DNA of 64,000 nucleotides from NCBI GenBank assembly GCA_012862575.1, contig BLSF01000061.1, positions 214,349-278,348 on the forward strand. Reading direction: 5' to 3'. This DNA comes from Parietichytrium sp. I65-24A. Taxonomy: Eukaryota > Sar > Bigyra > Thraustochytrida > Thraustochytriidae. How positions within the stretch are numbered: position 1 is the first letter of the stretch; every line of letters starts with the position of its first letter. This document shows, piece after piece, positions 26,630 through 35,612 of the stretch. A program made the position numbers and the translations under genes. The notes under the pieces are model-generated. The model worked only from the letters and a program-made list of their open reading frames with translations, did not search any database and was not told where the DNA came from.

Positions 26630-27304
26630 TTACACACATCGATTAGTTATTTTAATGTATTCGTCTATACTTTCGTGAATGATTGACCAATCTTCTAGGA
26701 AATAGCGGGGAATTAGTCTGATCTGCTGTTTGGTGTTAACACGGTCGTGTAGTGGTGGTAGATGCTCCCCCTTCCGTTGGAAGATCTTCTCACGGACAAT
26801 GTTGCTGATTCGTTTGTACGAACCGCCACTGATTGTCAAGTAAGGAAAGTCTTTTCTTGCAACATCTGAAATTCTCATCGTGTTTTCTTTGGTCGCAACT
26901 TTTTCAGTGGGTGCAGTAGGCGGAGGAAGAGGAGTTGGAGCTAACCTTCTCCGTTTGCGTGGTGCGTCAAGTTCAGTTTTCGTCGAATTCTTGAAAGAGC
27001 TGCGGTTTGCGTGACGTTTTTCTTCAGAGTTATTCAATCGTATTGAATTGTCGAAGCTTGTTTTTGCGCCACCAATTGCGCCACTACTTGAGCTGCTGCT
27101 CAATCGGTTGGCGCGAATCTTGGCGCGACTCTTTTCTTCTTCGTCTTTTTTCGTGCTGACAACATCACTTGCGTCATTCTTACTGTGCCTAAGCTTGAAG
27201 TGTTTACAGACTTCTTGATAGATCATGGGGAACTCTCTGCGCATCTGCTCGTTTGCGCAAAACCTTCGAATCTCATCATTCAAGATGTTGAACTGAGCAA
27301 ACAT
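26630..27304 (-). CDS. Paralogue 2 of the same family with basic linker
   Basis: 224 aa, ATG at 27304. The N-terminus FNILNDEIRRFCANEQMRRE and C-terminal module TMRISDVARKDFPYLTISGG, then SYKRISNIVREKI and DWSIIHESIDEYI, align with the neighbour. The linker is different: Lys/Arg/Ser-rich and proline-rich (KRRRLAPTPLPPPTAP) instead of acidic. Conserved ends with opposite linker charge suggest that the two proteins were retained for distinct partners. A third copy has decayed at 25181. Confidence 0.7.
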   Translation of the reverse strand: MFAQFNILNDEIRRFCANEQMRREFPMIYQEVCKHFKLRHSKNDASDVVSTKKDEEEKSRAKIRANRLSSSSSSGAIGGAKTSFDNSIRLNNSEEKRHANRSSFKNSTKTELDAPRKRRRLAPTPLPPPTAPTEKVATKENTMRISDVARKDFPYLTISGGSYKRISNIVREKIFQRKGEHLPPLHDRVNTKQQIRLIPRYFLEDWSIIHESIDEYIKITNRCV

Positions 27305-27520
27305 TTCTTGGGAGAGAGACTCGTGATCGGTCGCATTTGGGGTCTGCCATTCTCTAACGGAATACCCACTACAAATTACTAGTTACGCATAATGAAGCAT
27401 AGTAAGTATATGGCACTTGGATAGCATCCATTCAACGGAAAATGCAGAGCAGAGCAGAGCAGAGCAGACCCGAAATACCCAAGGCAAGCAACAAGTGGAC
27501 AAGTAAGCAAGCAAGCAGCG

Positions 27521-28528
27521 ATGGCAACGCAGGCAACGCGCACGAGACCGTACGTTCGAATGACCGATAAGGAAAGGGGGGCGGTCCATGTACTATACAA
27601 CCCGGCATTCCTGGGTGAGGTCCGGAGCAGTAGCAGCAGCAGCAGCAGCAGTACTAGTAGATCGAACGCTGATGTGAATGCTTTTATTTCATCTGTGCTG
27701 GATGTATTGGAACCTTCCCATGCGCCACATCTGCACATCAATTCCTATCGAACCACTTTCAATCGAACTGATTCGGCGCTGGATTACTCAGTTCTGTACA
27801 AGTCGCACTTGTCGACCCGTGAACGCTTACAAGAGGAGATAGGCCGGTTTACTGAGCAGCACAGAGAGGGGTTACAAACAAGAGACGCTGCATTTGTAAA
27901 AACCGTTGCGAATTGGCTCAAGACTCTTTTGAAATTCGATTTCATTCTGTCCCTTGATGATAGTAGTGATGACGAAGAAGAAGATGGTGACAATTCATTT
28001 GGGAGCGATGAAGAGACTGACCTTTCTGATGGTGAGAACGATGAAAAAAGTTCGGCTCTCAGCACATCAAACGAGTTGTCAAAGCGTATCACCGAGATTC
28101 TCAGTGCGTGCGGACCAGATGTTGATCTGGTGCAAGCGCTCACAAAGGTGACTGACTTTTGTACGGAGCAAGTCAGGCTAATCAAGATTGAAGACGAAAA
28201 ACTGGAGTTCTGTAGTATCTGCCAAGAAGATTTGCATCGTGATGGAGTGATTGCAGCATGTGGTCATGTCTTTTGTATCACGGATTACATCAAGCATACC
28301 TCGAGTTGTATTTCAAATTATACGTCCCGCAGTCACCGTTGCCCCAATTGTCGCAAGTCATGGGATGAGCCTGGGCTAGTTGTGGTCGTTCAACGGTCAG
28401 ACAAGCCATTGAGTAGGAAAAGGTGCCGAGAGATGCATCAGAACGCAAAGAAAACTCATGAAGAAGATCGTGCCAAGCAAAAGAAGAAAGAATCAACGAT
28501 GCGCGACCCATTCGCCCCGGCATCTTAG
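27521..28528 (+). CDS. RING-finger protein, probable E3 ubiquitin ligase
   Basis: 335 aa. The ATG follows a leader with GCAGAGCAGA repeats and AAGCAAGCAAGCAGCG. A poly-Ser tract lies near 35-45, a helical middle at 85-140, and an acidic Asp/Glu-rich region at 145-175. A C3HC4 RING finger lies at about 231-277, with CSICQED, ACGHVFC and CPNCRKSW and an insertion between the H-x-x-C and the last CxxC. A basic C-terminus follows. RING proteins recruit E2 enzymes and transfer ubiquitin. It adds to the F-box and BTB proteins of this region. Confidence 0.88.
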   Translation: MATQATRTRPYVRMTDKERGAVHVLYNPAFLGEVRSSSSSSSSSTSRSNADVNAFISSVLDVLEPSHAPHLHINSYRTTFNRTDSALDYSVLYKSHLSTRERLQEEIGRFTEQHREGLQTRDAAFVKTVANWLKTLLKFDFILSLDDSSDDEEEDGDNSFGSDEETDLSDGENDEKSSALSTSNELSKRITEILSACGPDVDLVQALTKVTDFCTEQVRLIKIEDEKLEFCSICQEDLHRDGVIAACGHVFCITDYIKHTSSCISNYTSRSHRCPNCRKSWDEPGLVVVVQRSDKPLSRKRCREMHQNAKKTHEEDRAKQKKKESTMRDPFAPAS

Positions 28529-28614
28529 CGTTAAAGACTAGTGTATATGACGTAAAAAAAAAAAACTTGAAAAAAACTGTGCGACCCAAACTATAGTCTC
28601 TAAAACCCATAGCA

Positions 28615-29592
28615 ATGTACGATATGATGGCATACATTCACGTTCACGGTGTCTGGGCATTCGCTGCGTTTTGGAGCTTGTGGTCTGATTCAAACCGTCA
28701 ATGGCACAAGCGTCTGCTCTCTATGTTCCTATGGCTGCTTTTTTCCGTTCATTTTGTCGTTGGCGAACCAAATGAAACTGTCAATCGCTATGTCGGAACA
28801 GCATTATTAATGTTTCTGCACGTTGACGTTCGAAATATGCTGATTGTCTTTGTATTTGCGTATTCACTCCAATATGTGTTGGTTACATATGATCCAATCA
28901 TGTGGCTCTTTATGTTGATCATTCATTATCATCTCATGAAGAGCGTTGATCTGAGTCCCATTGGCATTGTTGATAGCTCCTACTTGTTCTTTCTAGGCTT
29001 TCTGTTCATGTTTCCAACACATGACGTGATCGATCATGGAATGAAACATCTTGCGTACATGGTACTAAATCTCTTGTTGGTTCATGTGCTTTACGAAAAT
29101 CACTTATTGACTGCGAAAAGAGACTGGATTTTCCTCGGCATCATCGTCTTGATTCTCTTTGTTGGGACCATTTTCCAAACACTTTGTGTGGCGGACGAAT
29201 GTTATCAGCATCATCACGTTGAGATGAACGCCAATGTCGCATCGATCGTGCTCTACTCTCAACTTTCGGCGTTCCAAAAAGCTCGGCGAATCTTTTTCTA
29301 TCCAGTCACTTCAAATGTTGGAAACATTGCGTCACTTTTGTACACTTCGAGTCTTCGTATTTCGTCGTCGTCAAACAACAAAATCCTCGATCCATTTGAT
29401 AATGGCGAACATTTCTGGAACGAAACAACCTTGTCACTGATGGTGTTTCTCTTTGGGATCTGGTTGGCACTTTTTGCATACTTTGGTGACGAAAAGAACA
29501 ACCCGTCGCTTTCCTACCTTAGCGTGCTGATCATGGTGTTCATACCAACGATTAGTTCAATGCGAGAAATCTTGCGAATGTTCTCTTTCTAA
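28615..29592 (+). CDS. Multipass membrane protein, unknown
   Basis: 325 aa; ATG at 28615 (MYDMMAYIHVHGVWAFAAFW). Nine or so hydrophobic segments from residue 10 to the C-terminus, interrupted by a polar loop at about 190-265 (CVADECYQHHHVEMNANVAS and SSLRISSSSNNK). His-rich HHHVEMN could bind metal. The overall look is similar to the membrane protein at 24280 (similar length, N-terminal His motif) but no clear sequence identity is visible. Function unknown. Confidence 0.65.
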   Translation: MYDMMAYIHVHGVWAFAAFWSLWSDSNRQWHKRLLSMFLWLLFSVHFVVGEPNETVNRYVGTALLMFLHVDVRNMLIVFVFAYSLQYVLVTYDPIMWLFMLIIHYHLMKSVDLSPIGIVDSSYLFFLGFLFMFPTHDVIDHGMKHLAYMVLNLLLVHVLYENHLLTAKRDWIFLGIIVLILFVGTIFQTLCVADECYQHHHVEMNANVASIVLYSQLSAFQKARRIFFYPVTSNVGNIASLLYTSSLRISSSSNNKILDPFDNGEHFWNETTLSLMVFLFGIWLALFAYFGDEKNNPSLSYLSVLIMVFIPTISSMREILRMFSF

Positions 29593-29617
29593 CGAAACTT
29601 ATAAATTCTTAGTTTAT

Positions 29618-30286
29618 TTAGTAGTCGATCTTACCAGTACTTCCATCTTCGATTTTACTAGGTCCAGTATCAGTTGCTATTTTGACTGCTGTTGGGTGTG
29701 GCGTTGGAGCCTTGGTAGGAGAGCTGGTCGTTGGAGATTTGGTAGGAGAACGGGTCGTTGGATATTTGGTAGGAGAACGGGTCGTTGGCATGGGAGTTGG
29801 TGGTTGATAGCAACATGCTGTCTTGGATGGCGAACCCCAGCCAACACACTTTCCCACACCACATTTCAGTCCTGACTGGCATTCATTGTCGTTGCTGCAG
29901 ATTCCTTCGTTCACATCACATGGTTCACATTCAGAGCAACCGACACTGTGTTCGATCGGTCGAATCATGATACTTTTTGGTTGATTGAACTCGTAACCGT
30001 ACCAAGATACACTTTTCCCAGCTACATTGTTCTCACCAGACACAGAATGTAGTTTGGCAGCCGGCGAACATCCTGGGTAAAGATAAAAATCAGCTTCGTA
30101 ACCGCCAGCAATCTTGTAGCTTGCAATTGTAAACGGAATAGTGTGGCAATACGATCCACCAGACAGTGATGTTGAGAGATATCTCACGCTACCATAATAA
30201 TTATAATGGGAGTAAATGATCATGCTTGCCTCAGATGACAGAACAGTGGCTGCAGCAGCAATAGTAGCAAAAAACGTGGTTCGCAT
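29618..30286 (-). CDS. Secreted Cys-rich protein with SPT stalk, second type
   Basis: 222 aa. Signal peptide about 1-20 (MRTTFFATIAAAATVLSSEA). Residues 21-110 form a compact beta-rich module (IIYSHYNYYGSVRYLSTSL, then GGSYCHTIPF and YEADFYLYPGC) reminiscent of beta/gamma-crystallin-like folds. A small Cys-rich block at about 115-160 (CSECEPCDVNEGICSNDNEC, CGVGKC) looks like a disulfide-rich knot. A stalk of PTTRSPTKYPTTRSPTK-type repeats and an acidic end follow. Start supported by a TATA motif at 30324-30333. Confidence 0.75.
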   Translation of the reverse strand: MRTTFFATIAAAATVLSSEASMIIYSHYNYYGSVRYLSTSLSGGSYCHTIPFTIASYKIAGGYEADFYLYPGCSPAAKLHSVSGENNVAGKSVSWYGYEFNQPKSIMIRPIEHSVGCSECEPCDVNEGICSNDNECQSGLKCGVGKCVGWGSPSKTACCYQPPTPMPTTRSPTKYPTTRSPTKSPTTSSPTKAPTPHPTAVKIATDTGPSKIEDGSTGKIDY

Positions 30287-30323
30287 GTTGAACTTTTATT
30301 TGATTGATTGATTGATACTCGCA

Positions 30324-30333
30324 CGTATATATG
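30324..30333 (-). promoter_or_regulatory. TATA-type motif upstream of 29618-30286 gene
   Basis: CATATATACG on the coding strand, about 38-47 nt upstream of the ATG at 30286; matches the 10-mer at 43611 and 41857 exactly. Confidence 0.6.
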
Positions 30334-30348
30334 AAAAAAAAGTTGTAG

Positions 30349-31137
30349 TCAAACCAGGTTTCTTAATCTCAGTCTATTTCGAATCAACAAGAGTTTGCAT
30401 AGGATAAACACACGCAATGAACGATAAACCGCCTCAATGATGTGAAACAATGGTAGTTTTTTAAATCTTGTGGACATTGCATTTTTGGTGAGCACAAGAT
30501 AGACATTCAAGTATGGCTTGTCAATTCCTCTTTCAGTACAAGAAATATGCACTCGTTTCACATCATCTCCACTTAGATCCAATTTGGCTTCAAACAGATT
30601 GTCAAGACGACTCATTGGAGTGAAAAGATACCCAGCATCACCAGAGATGCGTTGTTTCTCGATTGGAACATCAATGTTGTTCGGTGCATAAAGAACAGCC
30701 GGTTGCCCAAGCGCGTTATTCGATTGTAGAATGAATGTTTTCAATTCCTTTTTGTCACCAACATAGACCAGGTAGATGGAGAGCGAACCAAACTTGTGAT
30801 ACCATGCATGCGCGGGTGTCGTCAACAATTCGATCGATGTGATGGAATTCTGGATGGACTGTAGTGCAGGGAATGATGAACCAGAACGTAAGAATCCATC
30901 TGTTAGATGCTCAACAGTCTGAATCATGTGATCTTTCGAATGAATGACCCATCCATCCTGCTTGGACTCGATGCTTGGCATGCTTGTGCCCTTGAGTGGC
31001 AACTCGAATCGAACAAAAAGCAATGGTTTGTCGTTCCCACCTCCGTGGAATTTGGACACCAATGGTGATTGACGGCAATGGACTGCATTTGCATAGTATG
31101 TAGCTAGCACCACGTTGTTTGAAGGCGAAAAAAGCAT
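30349..31137 (-). CDS. Unknown protein with basic C-terminus
   Basis: 262 aa, ATG at 31137 (MLFSPSNNVVLATYYANAVH). Mixed alpha/beta composition with no recognised motif. The last 35 residues are hydrophobic then strongly basic (YRSLRVFILCKLLLIRNRLR), suggesting a membrane-associated amphipathic tail. The leader contains CAGACACCCAGGACACCCAG, similar to leaders before 9033, 26566 and 27304, and no TATA motif is seen. Confidence 0.6.
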   Translation of the reverse strand: MLFSPSNNVVLATYYANAVHCRQSPLVSKFHGGGNDKPLLFVRFELPLKGTSMPSIESKQDGWVIHSKDHMIQTVEHLTDGFLRSGSSFPALQSIQNSITSIELLTTPAHAWYHKFGSLSIYLVYVGDKKELKTFILQSNNALGQPAVLYAPNNIDVPIEKQRISGDAGYLFTPMSRLDNLFEAKLDLSGDDVKRVHISCTERGIDKPYLNVYLVLTKNAMSTRFKKLPLFHIIEAVYRSLRVFILCKLLLIRNRLRLRNLV

Positions 31138-31279
31138 TTTTTCTCAAGCGGTTGAGGGTCTGGGTGTCCTGGGTGTCTGTCTCAAGTTTTAGATGATCAG
31201 CTGGTTTCGTCCGGTAAACGTTTTTGGGTGCTACAAGTATATACATTCAATCGTAAATTATTTGTTGTAAGCGAGGAAG

Positions 31280-32203
31280 ATGATTAGTGGGCACTTGTAT
31301 AAGTTTCATAGTCCGATCACGATTTCTGCACGATCTCTAACCGTCCATCGATTTGAATTCATCAAGGCGCCGCGAGAAAGAACGTTCTTCAAGCTCTATA
31401 CTTCAACGGCAAATGAACATCTCGACACCCCCACGTTGTACTATACCCATTTTATCGATGTATCAAGAAAAAACAACGACAAACTCATACTTCGAGAAAA
31501 CGATTCTTACATGCCGTTGGTAATTCGATATGGGCACTATGAGAACATCGTTGATTCCATCCCTCGCAAACGGGCACCTAACGTATCACAAACCTACACT
31601 ACAGAAGCATTGTTCAAGGCTTTGTTGAATGATCCAACGTCATACATTGATCGAGGGGAAGCGAAAACCATCAATGATGATGCTTTATATGAACTCAACA
31701 AGCCACAAACGCTAACTCTCAAAGTCGGTTTCGAAGATTATAGGGAGCTCATTGAGAAGAGCACATCAGTGTATCAATTTGAACGCTCAACGAAGCTGAA
31801 TCTCCCTCGAGGTTTAACCAACCACGAACGAGCTAAAAACCAGCTTGCGCCGGTTTACTATAGTGGCAAGCTAAGTGAACGATGTTACAAGCTCTACACA
31901 AAAGACTGGCAGCGGAAGACAAATTTACAGGCGGATCAACATCCAAATAGTCAGTTGAAATTTTCTTGGGTGTTGATAGAAATTTACGTCACAGACACGT
32001 TGATGATAGTAGATCGATACATCCGACGTCCGATGCTGAATGAAAATGGCCGATATCCACGTGAGGAGAAGGAGGAGGACGAGGATGAGGAAAGAGTATT
32101 GCATAGTTCATTTCTCCCATGGCGAACTTGCCTGGACCCAAGCTTGAGTGAAAAAATTGATCAATGTTTTGTTTGTGGGAAATATAGGTATATAACGAAT
32201 TAA
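31280..32203 (+). CDS. Unknown protein with C-terminal CxxCGK tail
   Basis: 307 aa, ATG at 31280 (MISGHLYKFHSPITISARSL); TATA-type GTATATAC about 43 nt upstream. Mixed alpha/beta protein rich in Tyr, Arg and Thr. An acidic Glu/Asp run occurs at about 270-282 (REEKEEDEDEERV). It ends DQCFVCGKYRYITN, so a CxxC pair sits 13 residues from the C-terminus, followed by Lys/Arg, as in the otherwise unrelated proteins at 34529 and 42130. Function unknown. Confidence 0.65.
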   Translation: MISGHLYKFHSPITISARSLTVHRFEFIKAPRERTFFKLYTSTANEHLDTPTLYYTHFIDVSRKNNDKLILRENDSYMPLVIRYGHYENIVDSIPRKRAPNVSQTYTTEALFKALLNDPTSYIDRGEAKTINDDALYELNKPQTLTLKVGFEDYRELIEKSTSVYQFERSTKLNLPRGLTNHERAKNQLAPVYYSGKLSERCYKLYTKDWQRKTNLQADQHPNSQLKFSWVLIEIYVTDTLMIVDRYIRRPMLNENGRYPREEKEEDEDEERVLHSSFLPWRTCLDPSLSEKIDQCFVCGKYRYITN

Positions 32204-32230
32204 ATTACATGAAACACAAGCAAAAACACT

Positions 32231-32884
32231 ATGAACAAAAAAGTCCTCATTATTCCGTACTGGTTTGGAAAAACACGAAATGTCAACTATCTTGTCCAAT
32301 TGTATCATGGCCTTGGCTATCAACTGGAAGACATTGAAGTCATGCAATGCTCTACACTTGGATACATAAATGTTCACGAGTGCGAATCTAAATCAAGAAA
32401 ACTTATCCAGTACCATCAACATTACGACGTTGTTCATTGCATGAGCGCGGGATGTTTTTGGCTGACGGCTGGGTTAATGCAGATTCCTAACTTTTCGGCG
32501 AACAGAATCGTATTTGAGAGTGGTCCAGTCGTGCCAAACAGCCAGACTTGTACACAAGCATTACAAGGTCGATTTAGATACATGCCGTATTGGATTCTAA
32601 AGCTGCTCATTACTCCACTTGATCTCTATTGGCGTTATGTGGATATTCTGGGCATCATGAAGCGTGGAATTGAAAAATTTGATCCAGATGATATGATGGT
32701 AATTCAATCTGAATTCGATAATGTTACCACGAATTCACAAACAATGCGTGCTTATGGAGCACTCTCAATTGGACATTGGATGGTACTGAAGAATTGTAAA
32801 CAACATCTCTGGTTGTACAAGATTGCCAAACAAGAGTATGAGATGAATCTAGTAAAATTTCTGAAGATAAAAACAAAATTATGA
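32231..32884 (+). CDS. Alpha/beta-hydrolase-like protein (DUF829/TMEM53 type)
   Basis: 217 aa, ATG at 32231, 27 bp after the previous gene and with GGTATATAACG about 43 nt upstream inside that gene's end. It opens with a strand and glycine turn (KKVLIIPYWFGKTRNVNYL). The nucleophile-elbow-like VVHCMSAGCFWLTAGL contains Ser before Ala-Gly. FESGPVVPNS follows, a possible acid lies in QSEFDNVTTNSQTM, and a His near the end (SIGHWMVLKNCKQHLWLYK). This matches the order in DUF829-type hydrolases of unknown substrate. A hairpin element lies 12 bp beyond the stop. Confidence 0.6.
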   Translation: MNKKVLIIPYWFGKTRNVNYLVQLYHGLGYQLEDIEVMQCSTLGYINVHECESKSRKLIQYHQHYDVVHCMSAGCFWLTAGLMQIPNFSANRIVFESGPVVPNSQTCTQALQGRFRYMPYWILKLLITPLDLYWRYVDILGIMKRGIEKFDPDDMMVIQSEFDNVTTNSQTMRAYGALSIGHWMVLKNCKQHLWLYKIAKQEYEMNLVKFLKIKTKL

Positions 32885-32895
32885 TTGCTTGATTT

Positions 32896-32961
32896 AAAAC
32901 CACCATTGGAATGACCCGTGATTTTCGTGAAAACAAAAGAAATGATTCCACGGGTGGTTTC
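32896..32961. repeat. Palindromic hairpin element 5
   Basis: Arms 32896-32914 (AAAACCACCATTGGAATGA) and 32943-32961 (TGATTCCACGGGTGGTTTC), more diverged than the others. A solo left arm follows at 33201-33219. Confidence 0.75.
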
Positions 32962-33102
32962 ATGACAAGTTAAAATCAAAATTTATGATTGATTGGTTGA
33001 ACCTCAGCAGATTAAAATTAATATAAGATTAGCAATCGCTGTCGTCGTTGCTGTACTGGTTCTCGTATTTTCTTGGTTGCCGGTAGCGGTCCACTATGAC
33101 TT

Positions 33103-33186
33103 CGATCCATCGTATTCTTCATATCCAGGACAACAACCGTCAGAAAAGTCCCACGGTGAGTCCCAATCTACACCGCAACCGTCGTT
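33103..33186 (+). pseudogene. Fragment copied from the 3' end of the gene at 36870
   Basis: CGATCCATCGTATTCTTC, ATATCCAGGACAACA and CACGGTGAGTCCCA recur at 36909-36992, where they encode (on the minus strand) the Cys-rich end of the stalk protein. Here the surrounding sequence is unrelated and no usable frame remains. The rest of 32,885-33,438 holds only hairpin elements and no gene. Confidence 0.7.
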
Positions 33187-33438
33187 TGATTGCTGAATTT
33201 AAAACCACCATTGGAATGACATCGTACTAGGTAGTGTCTGATTAGCTCTTTCATACCCTGCATGTACTTGAAAATAAGACTCTATGCGACTTGCTAGTGA
33301 ATGTATAGACACCGTATATTCCACGGCTATTGCTGAGTAATGATCCGAATATGGTTGTTTGTTTGCTTGTTGTGTTGATTGTTTGGTGTCGTCTCCAAAC
33401 CCCAAACGGAGAAGGAGGTAGACAACAAACGAGTGAAG

Positions 33439-34485
33439 ATGACGAGCGAGAAGATTATGTGTGATGAGCGCGAGCAAGAGAATGGTGGTTCTGATGACCA
33501 CGAAGGGCTCAAAATGGCGCAATTGGAAGAAAAGATGGTACGCGAATGCAATAAAGAAAGGGAGGGTGATGAGGATGACGAGGAGGAAACCGAAAGGCAA
33601 AAGCTAGAGAAAGAGCTGCTGCTACTGCTGACGAACGCGGATGCGGATGTGGGTATCCATGCGGGGTTAAGCGTGTTGGAGTGTTTGCGCGGTGTTGCGG
33701 ACAGTCGTTGGATCTATCTTGAAAGACTTCAGAGCTGCTTGAGCGATGACAAGAAACGGGAAGCCTGCGCGGAGAGCATTGCTCGTCAAGGGGGGGTGAA
33801 GCTCCTGCTTCAAGTCAGGTACAAGTCGACGACTTTCGATAATGTTGCGAATGAACACATGGTGGACATCTTCGACGATGGTATCGAGTGTTGCGAGCAC
33901 TTTGAGCGCGCGGCCGTGGAGGAGCTGAAGATTGGTTGGGTCGCAAGGCAGCTACTCGATAATGTCCAAACGTGTGCGCATACAAAGAGATTCGTCAGAG
34001 CTCTTCTGAAAACCTCCTCGGCGGTGGCTCGAACCTTGATTGAAGCAGGGCTTATTGAAATCATCCACGGCTTGTACGTCTCTGAGCTGCACTCTCGTCC
34101 TTTTTGGTTCGCCTCATTGTCCACACTCACGTCCCTTGTTGATTCTAGGTCGGATGGATGGCAAGCAGTGGAAGATAATGGTCCCGATGAAGCGATATTG
34201 GAGTGTTTTTTCCAACATGATGACAACGGGCTGCTCTCCGCGAACGCACCACAGCGTGCACAAACATTCAACTTACTTCATCAATTTGCAATACGCGACA
34301 GCAGATACAAGGAGCGCATACTTGCTTCGGATGTTTTATGTGAACGAATAAAGACGAGCGAGGACGCTGAGAAACTTTGTGACCTTTTGTTTGGAACGGA
34401 AGAGACCACCAATAAGAGGCCCATTGAAGAATGTTCTCGTCCGCTTGTTCACGAGAGTGTAAAAGTTCAGCGAACAAATAAATAA
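33439..34485 (+). CDS. Helical-repeat (armadillo-like) protein
   Basis: 348 aa from the first ATG (MTSEKIMCDEREQ); a second ATG lies six codons later. The N-terminal 75 residues are very acidic (GDEDDEEETERQKLEKE) with an EELLLLL-type helix. From about 80 on, the protein reads as an alpha-solenoid (CLRGVADSRWIYLERLQSCL, FVRALLKTSSAVARTLIEAG, LIEIIHGLYVSEL). It resembles the N-terminal half of the BTB protein at 19924 in pattern and local sequence. It lacks a BTB domain and ends with a basic tail (ESVKVQRTNK), so the two may share a substrate-binding architecture. Confidence 0.6.
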   Translation: MTSEKIMCDEREQENGGSDDHEGLKMAQLEEKMVRECNKEREGDEDDEEETERQKLEKELLLLLTNADADVGIHAGLSVLECLRGVADSRWIYLERLQSCLSDDKKREACAESIARQGGVKLLLQVRYKSTTFDNVANEHMVDIFDDGIECCEHFERAAVEELKIGWVARQLLDNVQTCAHTKRFVRALLKTSSAVARTLIEAGLIEIIHGLYVSELHSRPFWFASLSTLTSLVDSRSDGWQAVEDNGPDEAILECFFQHDDNGLLSANAPQRAQTFNLLHQFAIRDSRYKERILASDVLCERIKTSEDAEKLCDLLFGTEETTNKRPIEECSRPLVHESVKVQRTNK

Positions 34486-34528
34486 ATAAAAGATGGTTTC
34501 ATGATTCGTTTGCCACATGTCTCAGTGA

Positions 34529-35545
34529 TTAAATAAAAGATGGTTCCATGATTCGTTTGCCGCATGTCTTGCATTTCTTGCTGGGCCGCAGCTCGGTATC
34601 GTCATCTAATATTTTCATCAGATCTTTAGTTACTTTACCACTATGAATTTGAAAGAGTTTTTCATGCTCAATACATGATTTTATGCATTTATGTCCGCCT
34701 TTGCATCTTTTTCCATACTTGTGACATTCTTCACAGTCGCGAAATAATTTAGATAAACACCTTGTTTGTAATGTATCATAGCCAGTGTTTTTAAACATGC
34801 ATGTATCGAAAACAGCGTTGTAGAAATAATCCCAGATCCCATCTCGTAGTAAAAATAATTTTGCATCGGGATAAAGCTCCTTCCATGCTGTAAAATAGTC
34901 TCTTTTCTCCCATGTGCTTTTCACTTTGTCAAAGTCTGGAAATTCCGTCTTTTGGTCGTGGTTCCTACTAACTGCTCCACGGAACGACCTTAATTTGAAA
35001 TTATTTTCTGCAATGATGAGTTGCTTAAACTTCAATCCATCATTGAGTTCCCTGGGGGAGTTTTCATAAACATCATAAGGGTTTGTATACACAAAGTGCA
35101 TCCGGAAATCAACCGGATCATCTCTTTGGATGACGTCTTTCAATAGTTTCGATTTGTCGTATTTAAAATTTGAAAAGTCCACCACATACTCGAGTCCTAG
35201 TATACTAAGGTTTGGCATAGGATACTGAATTAAGACAGTTATATCCCATGCTTCTGTCAATTTGGGGTTTGAAAGATACTCATACAGATCAAAATTATCC
35301 GTGATTGTCTGCTCTATCTTTGGAGAATCTGATGAAAACACTGATACTGCTTTCTTGTCTTTCGAGTTCTGGAGAATCAGTGGGTACCTTGGACTACGAA
35401 AAGCCGCAGGAGTGAATCTTGAATGGAATAAAAAGTTTGACGAGATTCCTGCTAGTAAATTCATATAGTAGCTCGTTCCTAGAACGCCCCCACATTCATC
35501 TGTTGTAATGACAAGTATTCGCTGACGACTACTGTTTTCGCTCAT
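34529..35545 (-). CDS. Unknown Cys-rich protein with C-terminal CxxCGKR tail
   Basis: 338 aa, ATG at 35545 (MSENSSRQRILVITTDECGG), TATA-type motif at 35574-35584. The N-terminal half looks like an alpha/beta fold with a glycine-rich first loop (DECGGVLGTSYY). A dense Cys/His cluster lies at about 255-290 (CEECHKYGKRCKGGHKCIKS), probably zinc-binding. The tail is KKCKTCGKRIMEPSFI, again CxxC followed by GK. A 3' piece of the gene is duplicated just downstream (34491-34525 repeats 34538-34573). Function unknown. Confidence 0.7.
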   Translation of the reverse strand: MSENSSRQRILVITTDECGGVLGTSYYMNLLAGISSNFLFHSRFTPAAFRSPRYPLILQNSKDKKAVSVFSSDSPKIEQTITDNFDLYEYLSNPKLTEAWDITVLIQYPMPNLSILGLEYVVDFSNFKYDKSKLLKDVIQRDDPVDFRMHFVYTNPYDVYENSPRELNDGLKFKQLIIAENNFKLRSFRGAVSRNHDQKTEFPDFDKVKSTWEKRDYFTAWKELYPDAKLFLLRDGIWDYFYNAVFDTCMFKNTGYDTLQTRCLSKLFRDCEECHKYGKRCKGGHKCIKSCIEHEKLFQIHSGKVTKDLMKILDDDTELRPSKKCKTCGKRIMEPSFI

Positions 35546-35573
35546 GGATTTTAAAAAGGAACTTTCCTTCCAA

Positions 35574-35584
35574 GCATATATATC
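35574..35584 (-). promoter_or_regulatory. TATA-type motif upstream of 34529-35545 gene
   Basis: GATATATATGC on the coding strand, about 30-39 nt upstream of the ATG. Confidence 0.5.
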
Positions 35585-35612
35585 ATCTTGATGTCGGTTA
35601 GCTTTTCAAGAT

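Noticed and set aside
32993-33196. Plus-strand frame with a hydrophobic start and PSYSSYPGQQPSEKS
   Set aside because: It begins at TTG and its second half is the copied fragment of the 36870 gene read in the antisense direction.
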